Origin: Silvimonas sp. JCM 19000
Lineage (GTDB): Bacteria; Pseudomonadota; Gammaproteobacteria; Burkholderiales; Chitinibacteraceae
Assembly: GCA_001313065.1 (NCBI GenBank)
Contig: BBFD01000026.1
Span: 1 to 22,004, forward strand
DNA: 22,004 nt
Direction of reading: 5' to 3'
In this document: positions 1-8,188 of the stretch, in pieces
How positions within the stretch are numbered: the stretch's first letter is position 1
Layout of the letters: every line of letters starts with the position of its first letter
Made by a program: the position numbers and the translations under genes
The notes under the pieces: generated by a model
Databases searched by the model: none
Seen by the model: only the letters and a program-made list of their open reading frames with translations
What the model was told of the DNA's origin: nothing

Positions 1-753
1 CGTCGGCCGACGAGTTGATCGCAATCACCAGCAAACCCGCCAGGCCCGACAGCGCGCCGCAGATCACATACACCGCCAGCTTGACGCGCTGCACCGGAAT
101 TCCGGCCAGCCGCGCCGCGCGCTCGTTGCCACCGGTGGCCAGGATATAGCGGCCAAACAGCGTCGAGCGCATTACCCACGCCGCCAGCAGCACGATCGCC
201 AGCATCAGCAACACCTGGAAGGGTATGCCCAGCACCTTGCCGAGACCGAGCCAGCGGAATCCGGCATGGCTAAAGGTTTGCAGATTGCCATTGGTCAGCA
301 CCTGCGCTACGCCGCGCCCGGCGATAAACAAGATCAGCGTGGCCACAATCGGCTGGATACGAAAGCGTGCCACCAGCGTGCCGTTCAGCGCACCGCCTAT
401 GCTGGCCGCCAATATCGGCAACACGATGGCAACGATCATGCCGATGGCGGGGATCGCCAGCAGGCCGGTCTTTGCGCCAAAAATCAGCGGCGCCAGCGCC
501 CCCGAAATCGCCATCAAAGAGCCGACCGACAAATCGATGCCGCCGGTAGCGATCACCATGGTCATGCCCACCGCCACAATCACGATGGTCGAGACCTGGG
601 TCATATTGATATTGAGCGTCTGCAGCGACAAAAAAGTGGTCGGTAAAACACAAATTGAACAGCAGTAGCAGCACCAGCCCAACAGCGCGCCCGAGGCACT
701 TTGGCCCATTTGGGCAGACTGCGCGGGCCCGGGGTTTTCAGCGTCAGCGTCAT
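1..753 (-). CDS. ytfT: Sugar ABC transporter permease, YtfT/RbsC-type (partial, runs off window start)
   Basis: Inner-membrane permease of a sugar ABC importer (BPD_transp_2 family), partner of the ATPase and binding protein encoded upstream. The ATG at 753 overlaps the ATPase stop as ATGA and has a GAGGAGG ribosome site about 7 nt upstream inside the ATPase gene, so translation is probably coupled. After a basic N-terminus come hydrophobic membrane segments, the family motif VGMTMVIATGGIDLSVGSLM, and further on FRIQPIVATLILFIAGRG and LFGRYILATGGNERAARLAG, typical of YtfT, RbsC and XylH permeases. The start, the first membrane segment and the rest lie in three different frames, so there are two frameshifts, one near 695 and one in the A run at 630-635. 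The 3' end is beyond base 1. The subfamily is judged from the YtfQ-like binding protein next door, so the exact sugar is inferred. Confidence 0.85.
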
Positions 754-2298
754 TGCACGCCCTCCTCTGCGGTGGCGCGGCCGGCATTGGCCATCGCCGC
801 CATGATGTTGGTTTCGCTGATCTCGCCGCCTTGCAGTTCGCGCACGCTATAACCATCGCGCAGCACCACCACGCGCTGGGCATAGGCGGTCAGCTCTTCC
901 AGTTCGGACGCAATCATCAGCACGGCAAGGCCGTCATCGGCCAGTTCGCGGATCAGGTTAAGGATCTCGGCCTTGGCACCGACGTCGATACCGCGCGTAG
1001 GCTCGTCCAGCATCAATAGATCAATCCTGGAACAGAGCCAGCGTGCCAGCAGCACCTTTTGCTGATTGCCGCCCGAAAGCTCGCGGATTTTCTGTTGCGG
1101 GCCGGAGGTCTTGATTTGCAGGCGGCTGATAAATTTCTGCACGATTTCCTGCTGCGCCTGGCGGTTGACCACGCCCAGCTTGACCAGCTTGGGCAGCAAC
1201 ACCAGCGTCAGATTTTCCGCCACCGACATCTCGGGATGATGCCTTCAATCTTGCGGTCTTCCGACAGATAGGCCACGCCCTGCGCGATGGCGTCGGCCGG
1301 GCTTTGCCAGCGCACCGTCTCGCCCTTCAGCTTCATCTGGCCGCCATCCACCTTGTTGGCGCCGAATACGCAGCGCGCCGTTTCGGTCCGGCCGGCGCCG
1401 AGCAAACCCGCCAGCCCGACGATTTCGCCCGGATGCACCGCGAAGCTGGCGTCGTTAACGCGTAAGCCGCTTTTGAGCTGATCCAGTTGCAAGGTGGCCG
1501 CGCGACCCGTGTCAGTGCTTGCGCTATCGCTGGCGGCGCGTGCCACGCTGCTGGCCAGTTCGCGGCCCAGCATGGTGGTCACCAGTTGCAGTTTGTCCAT
1601 CTCGGACATGGCTTTTTTTCGGCCACGGTCTGGCCATCGCGCATCACCGTGACGCGATCGCATACCGCATACAACTCATCCAGCCGGTGGCTGACAAAAA
1701 AATGACGGAGACGCCATCGGCCTTCAGTTGGCGAATAACGCGAAACAGCGTTTCCACCTCTTGCTCATCCAGCGACGAGGTCGGCTCATCCATGATCACC
1801 AGTTGCGCCTGCTGCGACACCGCCCGCGCAATCGCGACCATTTGCTGGGTAGCGGTATTGCATAGATGCAGCGGCAAACGCACATCGGCGCCGATGCCCA
1901 GTTTGCTGAGCAGGGCCTCGGCCTGGCGATACATGGCGGGCCAGTCAATCAGGCCCAGCCGTCGTGGCTCACGGCCGAGAAAAAATATTCTCGGCCACTG
2001 AGCGCAGCGGGATCAGATTGAGTTCCTGGTAGATGGTGCTGATACCGCCGCGTTGCGCCTGCAGCGGTGTAGAAAAAATCGATGGCCTGGCCGGCAAAAC
2101 GGATTTCGCCGCTATCGCGCTTATAAGCGCCAGTCAGGATTTTGATCAGGGTGGATTTGCCGGCGCCGTTCTGCCCGATCAGGCATGGACTTCGGCGTGG
2201 CCGATCGTCAACCGCGCATTCTTTAATGCCGCCACCCCGGAAAATGCCTTGGTGATGTCACGCATTTGCAGCAGCGGTGCGGACGCTTGCGAATTCAT
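750..2298 (-). CDS. ytfR: Sugar ABC transporter ATP-binding protein, YtfR/RbsA-type (frameshifted)
   Basis: Cytoplasmic ATPase with two fused nucleotide-binding domains, about 515 residues, as in the RbsA/MglA/YtfR family. Domain 1 has Walker [10 protein letters not shown] (about 2155-2185) and Walker [13 protein letters not shown], with a weak signature ([12 protein letters not shown]). Domain 2 has the degenerate Walker [10 protein letters not shown] usual for this family, signature [15 protein letters not shown] and Walker [13 protein letters not shown]. The start at 2298 ([19 protein letters not shown]) has GAGGAA about 8 nt upstream. The reading frame breaks near 2185, 2076, 1983, 1698, 1615 and 1235. 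The G/C breaks are explained by one missing C, and the A/T breaks by one or two surplus bases in a run, so I read the gene as intact in the organism. It lies between the binding-protein and permease genes on the same strand, separated from the former by strong hairpins. Confidence 0.88.
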
Positions 2299-2315
2299 GG
2301 CTGTATTCCTCGACC

Positions 2316-2336
2316 ACCGGCGCATGGCGCGCCGGT
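2316..2336 (-). repeat. Perfect 8-bp inverted repeat just upstream of the ATPase gene
   Basis: ACCGGCGC (2316-2323) and GCGCCGGT (2329-2336) form a perfect stem with a 5-nt loop, 18 nt before the ATPase start codon and directly after a T8 tract on the minus strand. It has no U-tract of its own downstream, so it is not a terminator by itself. It could protect the 3' fragment or influence translation initiation. The function is inferred. Confidence 0.5.
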
Positions 2337-2362
2337 AAAAAAAATGGCCGCCGGGCGGCCAT
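2337..2362 (-). terminator. Terminator-like hairpin with U8 tract upstream of the ATPase gene
   Basis: On the minus strand ATGGCCGCC (plus 2354-2362) pairs perfectly with GGCGGCCAT (plus 2344-2352), followed by eight T. The loop is very short, so the innermost pairs must open. It is the second such element in the gap between the binding-protein and ATPase genes. Confidence 0.6.
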
Positions 2363-2444
2363 AACAGAGGATGAAGCGGAGACCGCTCCGACCGAAGGTT
2401 CTGCGTAGATCCGGCGCGACGGTTCACGCGGGCCGGAGTCCATC

Positions 2445-2477
2445 AAAAAAAACGGGCCGCAGCACGCTGCGACCCGT
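2445..2477 (-). terminator. Rho-independent terminator or attenuator after the binding-protein gene
   Basis: Beginning 9 nt after the binding-protein stop, the minus-strand transcript can form ACGGGTCGCAGC with GCTGCGGCCCGT (plus 2466-2477 and 2452-2463), fully paired apart from one U-G wobble, followed by a T8 tract at 2445-2452. Partial termination here would give more periplasmic binding protein than membrane components, a known arrangement in sugar ABC operons. Confidence 0.78.
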
Positions 2478-2485
2478 CTTGATCA

Positions 2486-3463
2486 TCAGAAACCGTTTGC
2501 CAGGTTGGCTTGTGCGTTGCTCTTGTCAAAGAACAAATCGCTCACCTTCACCCAGGGTTCGATCTTTTCGCCAGCCGCATAGCGTTGCGCCACCTTGCAA
2601 GAAATCGGGCCAAAGAACGGGCTCGATTGCACGGTTGCGCCCAGCTTGCCGTCGATGATGGCTTGCAGCGCATCTTTGGTGCCGTCAATCGACACCACGA
2701 TTACGTCTTTGCCCGGCTTTTTTGCCCGCGGCTTCGAGCGCGGCGATGGCGCCCATGGCCATTTCATCGTTGTGGGCGTACACCGCGGTCACGTCCGGAT
2801 GCGCTTGCAGCAAGGATTCGAGCACCTGACGGCCTTTATCGCGGGCAAAATCGCCGTCTTGCGAGGCAATAATCTGCATGCCGGGCTGTTTCTTGACGGT
2901 TTCGTCAAAGCCCTTCTTGCGATTGTTGGCGGGCGAAGCGCCGGTGGTGCTTCCAGCTCAATGATTTTGGCCTTGCCGCCGGTGGCTTGATCAGCCATTC
3001 CGCGGCGCGATGGCCCTGGTCGACAAAGTCGGAACCGATAAACGTCACGTAATCGCGGCCTGGTTTGGCCACGCTTTGATCAAGGTCACGGTCAACCGCA
3101 ATCACCGGAATACCGGCTTTCTTGGCCGCCATCACGGCGGGGACCAGCGGTTTTTTTTCTTCTCGCGGCGCCAAAACGATCAGATCGACTTTCTGCGCAA
3201 TCATGCTTTGCACATCGGCCACTTGTTTGGACGCAGAGCTGGCGGCATCGGTGTTAACCAGGGTCCAGCCGCATTTGCTGGCGATGTCCTTCATGCTCTG
3301 CGTTTCGGCGATACGCCACGGGTTGTTACTTTCAGTCTGGGAAAAACCAACCTTGTAGGCGGCTTTTTTTGGGTAGTTTGGGCAGGCCATCCGCGGCGGC
3401 AGTGGCAGCAGCCACGCAGCAGGTTGCAATCAGGCTGGCCAGTACTGCAGATCGTACTCGCAT
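2486..3463 (-). CDS. ytfQ: Periplasmic sugar-binding protein, YtfQ-like (frameshifted)
   Basis: Substrate-binding protein of the ABC importer, type I periplasmic fold (Peripla_BP_4), acting in the periplasm. The start at 3463 (MRVRSAVLASLIATCCVAAA) begins a clear Sec signal peptide of about 23 residues and is preceded by GAGGAGA 7 nt upstream. The mature part begins YKVGFSQTESNNPWRIAETQ and carries IIELEGTTGASPANNRKKGF, IIASQDGDFARDKGRQVLES and VYAHNDEMAMGAIAALEAAG. These align closely, as I recall it, with E. coli YtfQ, the galactofuranose-binding protein (VELQGTVGASVAIDRKKGF, SQSGDFTRSKG, VYAHNDDM). Single-base frame breaks occur near 3365 (A run, one surplus), 2945 (one G missing) and 2715 (A run, one surplus). 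It is first in the transporter operon, behind a promoter with a palindromic operator. The ligand is probably a furanose sugar, but only the family is visible. Confidence 0.88.
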
Positions 3464-3548
3464 CACAAATCTCCTCGGGGTAAACATCCACTACGCAAAA
3501 GAGTGTCGTTACTTTTGTACTTCTTGTTTTTTTGACTACAGCGAGGTG

Positions 3549-3585
3549 ATTCTTGGATGGTTAATAATATTTGTCAAATATTATT
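3549..3585 (-). promoter_or_regulatory. Sigma70-type promoter with a 23-bp palindromic operator for the transporter operon
   Basis: A perfect palindrome spans 3563-3585: AATAATATTTG, one central base, CAAATATTATT. Read on the minus strand it contains a consensus -35 box TTGACA (3577-3572), followed after 17 nt by AAGAAT (3554-3549) as a -10 box (4 of 6 consensus bases). The binding-protein ATG is 85 nt further on. The palindrome overlaps the stop codon of the LacI-family gene upstream. An operator covering the -35 box suggests repression by that regulator. The pairing of regulator and site is inferred from location and symmetry. Confidence 0.7.
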
Positions 3586-4668
3586 GATCTTTATCAGCAC
3601 GGCTTACCGATTCCCGCACCACCAGCGGGCATTCCATCTTGATATGGCGCTTGCGCAGCGCCCCTTGCGTGGCCGCATCTTCGGGTGACGCAGCTTCGGC
3701 AATCAGCGTATCCACCGCCCAGCGCCCCATTTCATAGTTGGGCAACAACACCGTGGTGAGCGGAGGGTGCGTATGGCGCGCGATTTCCTGATCATCGTAG
3801 CCCATGATCGCAACATCATCCGGCGCCTTGAGCCCAACTGCTTGAGCGCCTCCAGCGCGCCCAGCGCCATCAAGTCGTTGGCGCAGAAAATTGCAGTGGC
3901 GGCCGCGGCTCTGCCATCAGCGACAAGGTTTGTTCAAAGCCGGTACCCGACATCCAGTCCCCATCCCGCACCAGGCGCGGATCAAATGGAAGATCAGCCG
4001 TGGCCAGGGCGGTGCGATAGCCTTTAAAGCGATCTTTGGCCGCATCCATCCATGGCTCACCATTGATAAACCGATACGGGTATGACCGGCATTAATCAGA
4101 TATTCGGTCGCGGTATGGCCCCCGCCCACTTCGCCCGGTTCAACATGCGAAAAAAGCACGTTCTTCGCTGTAACAGTTGAGCAGCACAGTGGGCGTGCGA
4201 TTAAGCACGGTGGGCACTTCGATACTACGGGTAAAGATGGTTGAATAAATCACGCCCACCAGCGCCGGGTTTGCCAACAGATGCGCCAGGATGGCGGCCT
4301 CGACATCGGGATCCCCCCGCGTGGCAAATACCGACAGCACGCAATCGTGTTCCCACGCCGCATCACGCGCACCATCCACGCTGACCACCGGATGCGGGCT
4401 GGTTGAAATTGAATCGACAATATAACCAATCAGATTGCGGCCCTGGCGCGGGGCGGCGGTGGTGCGCTGCGTCAGGCGATAGCCCAGATCGTTGGCAATC
4501 TGCAGAACCTTTTCGCGCGTTTTTGCCCGATAGTTTGGCGCCGGACAAATTGTTATTGAGCACCAGCGAAACCGTCGATTGCGACACCCCGGCCAGCTTG
4601 GCGATGTCGGTCATGGTGGGGCGCCGTTGCGGCAGTTTTTTTTCCATCTTGCGCGAAGTGCGGCTCAT
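3581..4668 (-). CDS. LacI-family transcriptional regulator (frameshifted)
   Basis: DNA-binding repressor of the LacI/GalR family, about 360 residues. The start at 4668 is chosen because AGGAAGG lies 5-6 nt upstream. The helix-turn-helix reads PTMTDIAKLAGVSQSTVSLV (residues 18-37), followed by a hinge region and a periplasmic-binding-like sensor domain with NLIGYIVDSISTSPHPVVSV, CYSEERAF, GGGHTATEYLINAGHTRIG, IFCANDLMALGALEALKQLG and, near the C-terminus, IMGYDDQEIARHTHPPLTTV. Frame breaks occur near 4525, 4153, 4065, 3905 and 3832, the first two in A runs and the last in a G run. The gene sits between the divergent epimerase-lactonase pair and the transporter operon, so it probably controls both in response to the transported sugar. 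A perfect palindrome overlaps its stop codon and the promoter of the next gene. Confidence 0.87.
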
Positions 4669-4797
4669 GCGGTCCTTCCTGATTGCGATGTAACAGCGCA
4701 CGCGGGCGCGCCATGTCGATCAGCATGATATGCGATCAGCCATTTTTTTTTCCGCTCGATTGCTCATAGCGCACTAAAATAAATCGTCTTTATTAGT

Positions 4798-4815
4798 AAT
4801 AATATTGGTATATTA
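4798..4815. promoter_or_regulatory. Operator-like half-site in the lacI/galM divergent promoter region
   Basis: AATAATATTGG (4798-4808) matches 10 of 11 bases of the arm of the perfect palindrome at 3563-3585, and the following TATATTA partly resembles the other arm with shifted spacing. The surroundings (4775-4815) are strikingly AT-rich for this sequence. It lies about 50 nt upstream of the epimerase start and 130 nt upstream of the regulator start. No convincing -35/-10 pair could be assigned in the 192-nt gap. Confidence 0.4.
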
Positions 4816-4860
4816 GCGCCAAAACTGACGGCACTTTGCCCCCAACCACAGAGAACCAGC

Positions 4861-5780
4861 ATGGTCCAGACGTCCCCAGACCTGTTGCATCTGGCCCACG
4901 GGCCGCATGCATTGATCCTTGCGCCGGGCATAGGCGGCAGCATCGTGCGTTATTTCAGCCAACGTGGTGACGCCAGTTTTGAATGGTTGCGCCCGGCCTC
5001 GGCGGCGGCCCTGGCGCAGGGCAATCCACTGGGGATGGCCAGTTTTCCTTTGCTGCCGTTCTGCAATCGCATTCGGGAAGGTCGCGCCCCCGCACGCGCG
5101 CGGACCATCCAGATGCGCGCCAACATGCCTGATTCGCCGCATACCCTGCACGGCGTGGGCTGGCGGCTGCCGTGGCAAGTGGCAGCGCAAACCAGCAATA
5201 CCGCCACCTTGACGCTAGACCACGCACGCGATGACTGGCCGTTTGATTTTCGGGCCACCCAGTTTTTTTGAGCTGGATGACGCGCTGCATATCACCATGA
5301 CGCTGGAAAACCGCGACAGCGTGGCCATGCCCGCTGGTCTGGGCCATCATCCGTATTTTTTTTGCGCGACGCCCGCACCTGGTTGCGCAGCGACGTCAGC
5401 GGCATGTGGCAATCCGATGCCGAGCTAATGCCCACGCATCTGAGCAGCCCGCCGCTGCTGGCGCAGTTGCGCCAGGCTGTCTGATTGATGAGCTCAACCT
5501 TGATAACAACTTCACCGGCTGGCAACGCCAGAGCGAAGTCCGGTGGCCGCAGCATGGCGCCGCGTTGACCATGACTGCCCACGCGCCATTTGATTTCTTT
5601 GTGCTGTATGTGCCGCCCGCTCTGGATCATTTCTGCATGGAACCGGTTAGCAATTGCACTGATTGGCTCAATTTGCAGCGCGTGCAACCCGACACGCTGG
5701 GTGGCCATTGGCTGGAGCCGGGCGAAGTGCTGCAGGCGCAATTCACGCTGGCGCCGCGTTTTATCGAGCGCCAGCCATGA
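4861..5780 (+). CDS. Aldose 1-epimerase, GalM-like (frameshifted)
   Basis: Cytoplasmic mutarotase-type enzyme interconverting alpha and beta anomers of an aldose, about 306 residues. Family motifs are in order: PFCNRIREG (residues 67-75), HTLHGVGW with His97 equivalent to the catalytic general acid region of GalM, GHHPYF near residue 165, DELNLDNNFTGW, and FCMEPVSNCTDWLN containing the expected catalytic Glu. The start at 4861 follows AGAGAA by about 7 nt. Frame breaks occur in the T runs at 5264-5270 and 5356-5363 and near 5478 (one G missing). The stop overlaps the ATG of the lactonase gene (ATGA), so the two are translationally coupled. Divergent from the LacI-type regulator and the YtfQRT importer, it probably presents the imported sugar in the anomer needed by the next enzyme. 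The exact sugar is unknown. Confidence 0.87.
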
Positions 5781-6683
5781 CGGGTTATGAAATTATCGAT
5801 CCGGCCTTCGGCGCACTGGTACTGCCGCATGCCAGCATCGATTGCCTCTACAGCGGCGCGCGCTGGGCCGAAGGCCCGCAGTGGTATGGCGATGGCCAAT
5901 ATCTGTTGTTCAGCGACATCCCGGAAAACCGTATCCTGCGGTGGATTGAAGGCGTCGGGGTGAGCGTGTTTCGGCAACCCTCAGGTTTTGCCAATGGCCG
6001 GGCGCGCGATGGGCAGGGCCGCACCATCACCTGCGAACACGGCGCCCGCCGCGTTACCTGCACCGGACATGACGGCAGCACGACCACACTAGTCTCGCAC
6101 TTTGGCGGCGGCCGCCTTAATTCGCCTAATGATGTGGTCGTGCAACGCGATGGCAGCATCTGGTTTAGCGATCCCGACTACGGCATTTTGACCGACTACG
6201 AAGCGAGCGCGCCGCACCCGAGCAGCCGTGCTGCCACGTGTTCCGTATCGACCCATGGGGCCGCTTGCACGCCATGATCACCGATATGGTCAAACCCAAC
6301 GGGCTGGCCTTTGCGCCCGATGAACGCCTGCTGTACGTGGCCGATAGCGGCGGCTCGCACCTTGCCGACGGACCGCATCATATCCGCCGCTTTGGTCTGG
6401 ACGAGCACGGCACATTAAGCGATCAGGGCGTGCTGGCCGAGATCAGCCTGGCATGCCGGATGGGATCAAGGTTGATGAGCTGGGCAATGTCTGGAGCAGC
6501 GCCGCCGATGGCGTGCATTGTTATTCGGCCGCAGGCAGGCTGCTGGGCAAGATTCGTCTGCCAGAAACGGCGAGCAATCTGTGCTTTGGTGGACTCAAGC
6601 GCAACCGCCTGTTTATCACCGCGTCGAGTTCGCTCTATGCGGTATATCTGGCGGTGCGCGGTACCAGGCTGCCCGGTAGCTAG
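5777..6683 (+). CDS. SMP-30/gluconolactonase family lactonase (frameshifted)
   Basis: Six-bladed beta-propeller sugar lactonase, about 302 residues, that would hydrolyse an aldonolactone to the aldonate in the cytoplasm. Divalent-metal ligands of the family are recognisable: Glu32 in GARWAEGPQW, Asn118/Asp119 in RLNSPNDVVVQRDGSIWFSD, the Asn of VKPNGLAFAPDERLLYVADS, and the Asp of SPGMPDGIKVDELGNVWSSA. The ATG at 5777 overlaps the epimerase stop. Two frame breaks, near 6222 and 6452, are each repaired by restoring one C in a CC run, giving PEQPCCHVFRIDP and SPGMPDG. The NDVVVQRDGSIWFSDPDYG version resembles gluconolactonases more than animal SMP-30. With the epimerase and importer it suggests oxidative (lactone) sugar catabolism, but no sugar dehydrogenase or dehydratase lies in this window. 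Confidence 0.86.
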
Positions 6684-6714
6684 CGCGCACACGCGGATGG
6701 CGTGGGCGGCGCGG

Positions 6715-7317
6715 CTAAGCAACTGCCTCGGCCAGGCCTTGCGTCACCAGAACATGGGTGCGTTGCGTGGCCTGCAAGGCGGTGTGTTCAGCCCCCAGAT
6801 GACTAACGCTGCCGCTCGCGAGCTGGCGCGCACCGATAGCCAGGCCGCCCTGCAACACTTCGACCGTGCAGCCAGCAAAGGCAGGATCATCCAGCATTGC
6901 GCCGGCTTCAAGAAACACATCAAACATGGCGATGGGCGCAGCGCTACACGGCGCGCTTTTGCCGCACGCCGCCCCCGCCAGTATCCGCACCCGCCATCCC
7001 GGCCCGATCGCCACCGGAATTTCGCACTTGCTGAACAAGCGCCGCGGCACCGGGGCGGACTCCAGCGCCAGCACAATGCCATGCACATGCAGATTGCCGA
7101 TGCCTTGCAGCTGCAACTCGGCCTGCGCGCGCGGGGCACACAGCCATTCGCCCGGCGCCAGAGCCGCCCGACCGCCACCGAGGCCATCGACAGTGAGGCA
7201 ACTCTGCGAATCTTCAAACAGATACACCACCGCATACCCTGCCGCGCCCGCCAGCGCCAGGCGTTGCGGTGCCTGCCCTTGCAAATGCTGGCGTACCACG
7301 GGATCAAGCGCGTGCAT
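6715..7317 (-). CDS. Cupin/pirin-like protein of unknown function
   Basis: Uninterrupted 200-residue reading frame. The start at 7317 has AGGAAA about 7 nt upstream. The C-terminal half resembles a pirin-type cupin: GWRVRILAGAACGKSAP, then PIAMFDVFLEAGAML, then a strand-rich stretch to the end (VEVLQGGLAIGARQLASGSV). The N-terminal half (YAVVYLFEDSQSCLTVDGLG, LAPGEWLCAPRAQAELQLQG) also reads like a small beta-barrel, so it may be a two-cupin protein. The metal-binding His/Glu set of active cupins is not evident beyond LHVHG near residue 77. It is convergent with the lactonase gene 31 bp away and lies downstream of azoR beyond a terminator, so it probably has its own promoter. Function unknown. 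The pirin resemblance is by eye. Confidence 0.65.
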   Translation of the reverse strand: MHALDPVVRQHLQGQAPQRLALAGAAGYAVVYLFEDSQSCLTVDGLGGGRAALAPGEWLCAPRAQAELQLQGIGNLHVHGIVLALESAPVPRRLFSKCEIPVAIGPGWRVRILAGAACGKSAPCSAAPIAMFDVFLEAGAMLDDPAFAGCTVEVLQGGLAIGARQLASGSVSHLGAEHTALQATQRTHVLVTQGLAEAVA

Positions 7318-7369
7318 GATGCGTTTCCTGTGCTGGGTTGATCGGTTACGGCGTGGCTTGCGGCAATAA

Positions 7370-7398
7370 AAAAACGCCCGGACCAGCCGGGCGTTTTT
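7370..7398 (-). terminator. Bidirectional-type terminator after azoR
   Basis: Perfect 12-bp inverted repeat AAAAACGCCCGG (7370-7381) and CCGGGCGTTTTT (7387-7398) with loop ACCAG. It has a U-tract on either strand and lies 19 nt beyond the azoR stop, before the cupin-like gene on the same strand. Confidence 0.9.
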
Positions 7399-7417
7399 GG
7401 GATGCGGCTAGTAAAGC

Positions 7418-8031
7418 TTAGGCATTCAAGGCCGCGATGTCTGCGTGGGCAGAAGCCAGCGCAGCATTTTTTTTGGCTTCTTCGCCCATGTTCAGCCTTC
7501 GGCGCGCACGATGCGCACATCGGTGATGCCGACGAAGCCGAATACGGTCTTCAGATACGCTTCCTGATGGTCACGTGCGCGCATCACTTCGCTGGTGGAG
7601 TACGGGCCGCCACGCGTCGAAGCAATGATCACGGTTTTGCCACCGGCCAGACCTTCCGGACCATTGGCGCCGTAGCGGAAGGTGCGGCCCGCTTGCAGAA
7701 TGCGGTCGATCCAGGCTTTGAGCTGGCTCGGCACCGAGAAGTTGTACATCGGGGCGCCCACCACAATCACATCAGCGGCAAAGAATTGTTCCAGCAGCGC
7801 TTCGGTATACGCGGTTTCTTCTTTCTGCACGGCGCTGTGACCTTCAGCCGGCACAAAGCGGGCACCGAGGATTTCACCAGAGAGATGGCCCGGCGCAGCA
7901 ACGGCCAGATCCAGATAGGCGACTTCAGTGCCAGGATGAGCCGCTTGCCATTCGGCCACAATTTTGGCGGTCAGTTTGCGCGATACCGAGTTGTCGGCCA
8001 GAACGCTGGAATCAATGTGCAACAGTTTCAT
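7418..8031 (-). CDS. azoR: FMN-dependent NADH:quinone oxidoreductase / azoreductase
   Basis: Flavodoxin-like cytoplasmic enzyme that reduces quinones and azo compounds with NADH, about 204 residues, the usual AzoR length. It starts [20 protein letters not shown], the N-terminal FMN phosphate-binding segment, and contains [40 protein letters not shown] and [11 protein letters not shown], all typical of AzoR. The start at 8031 is preceded by AGGAGA about 8 nt upstream. One frame break near 7490 is repaired by one C, giving [20 protein letters not shown] to a TAA at 7418. It is divergent from a LysR-type regulator, a very common arrangement for azoreductase and quinone reductase genes, so regulation by that protein under electrophile or quinone stress is likely. 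It is followed by a strong terminator. Confidence 0.93.
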
Positions 8032-8146
8032 GATGGTTCTCCTGATGAGTTGTGCACCACGCTGAGCGAGGCGCTGTGCTTCGTGGCATGGGGCGAACTC
8101 TACCTGGCGCATCAATCAGTGATAAGACAGCAAAAAAAATGCGATA

Positions 8147-8170
8147 GATTGTCCCACCAACAGGACAATC
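8147..8170. promoter_or_regulatory. Inverted repeat in azoR/lysR intergenic region, candidate LysR-type binding site
   Basis: GATTGTCC (8147-8154) and GGACAATC (8163-8170) form a perfect 8-bp inverted repeat with an 8-nt spacer, 18 nt before the LysR-type start codon and 115 nt before azoR. LysR-family regulators typically bind interrupted dyads between divergent genes and repress themselves. The assignment to this regulator is inferred from location. Confidence 0.6.
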
Positions 8171-8188
8171 GTAGTGTGGGCAGGTGCG

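Noticed and set aside
750..2298. Reading the broken ATPase frames as a pseudogene
   Set aside because: All motifs of both nucleotide-binding domains survive, and the breaks are the same kind as those in essential genes of the window, so sequencing error is more likely than decay.
4717..4740. Direct repeat CGATCAGC spaced by 8 nt upstream of the LacI-family gene
   Set aside because: Two short copies only, with no symmetry and no relation to the palindromic operator; chance is a fair explanation.
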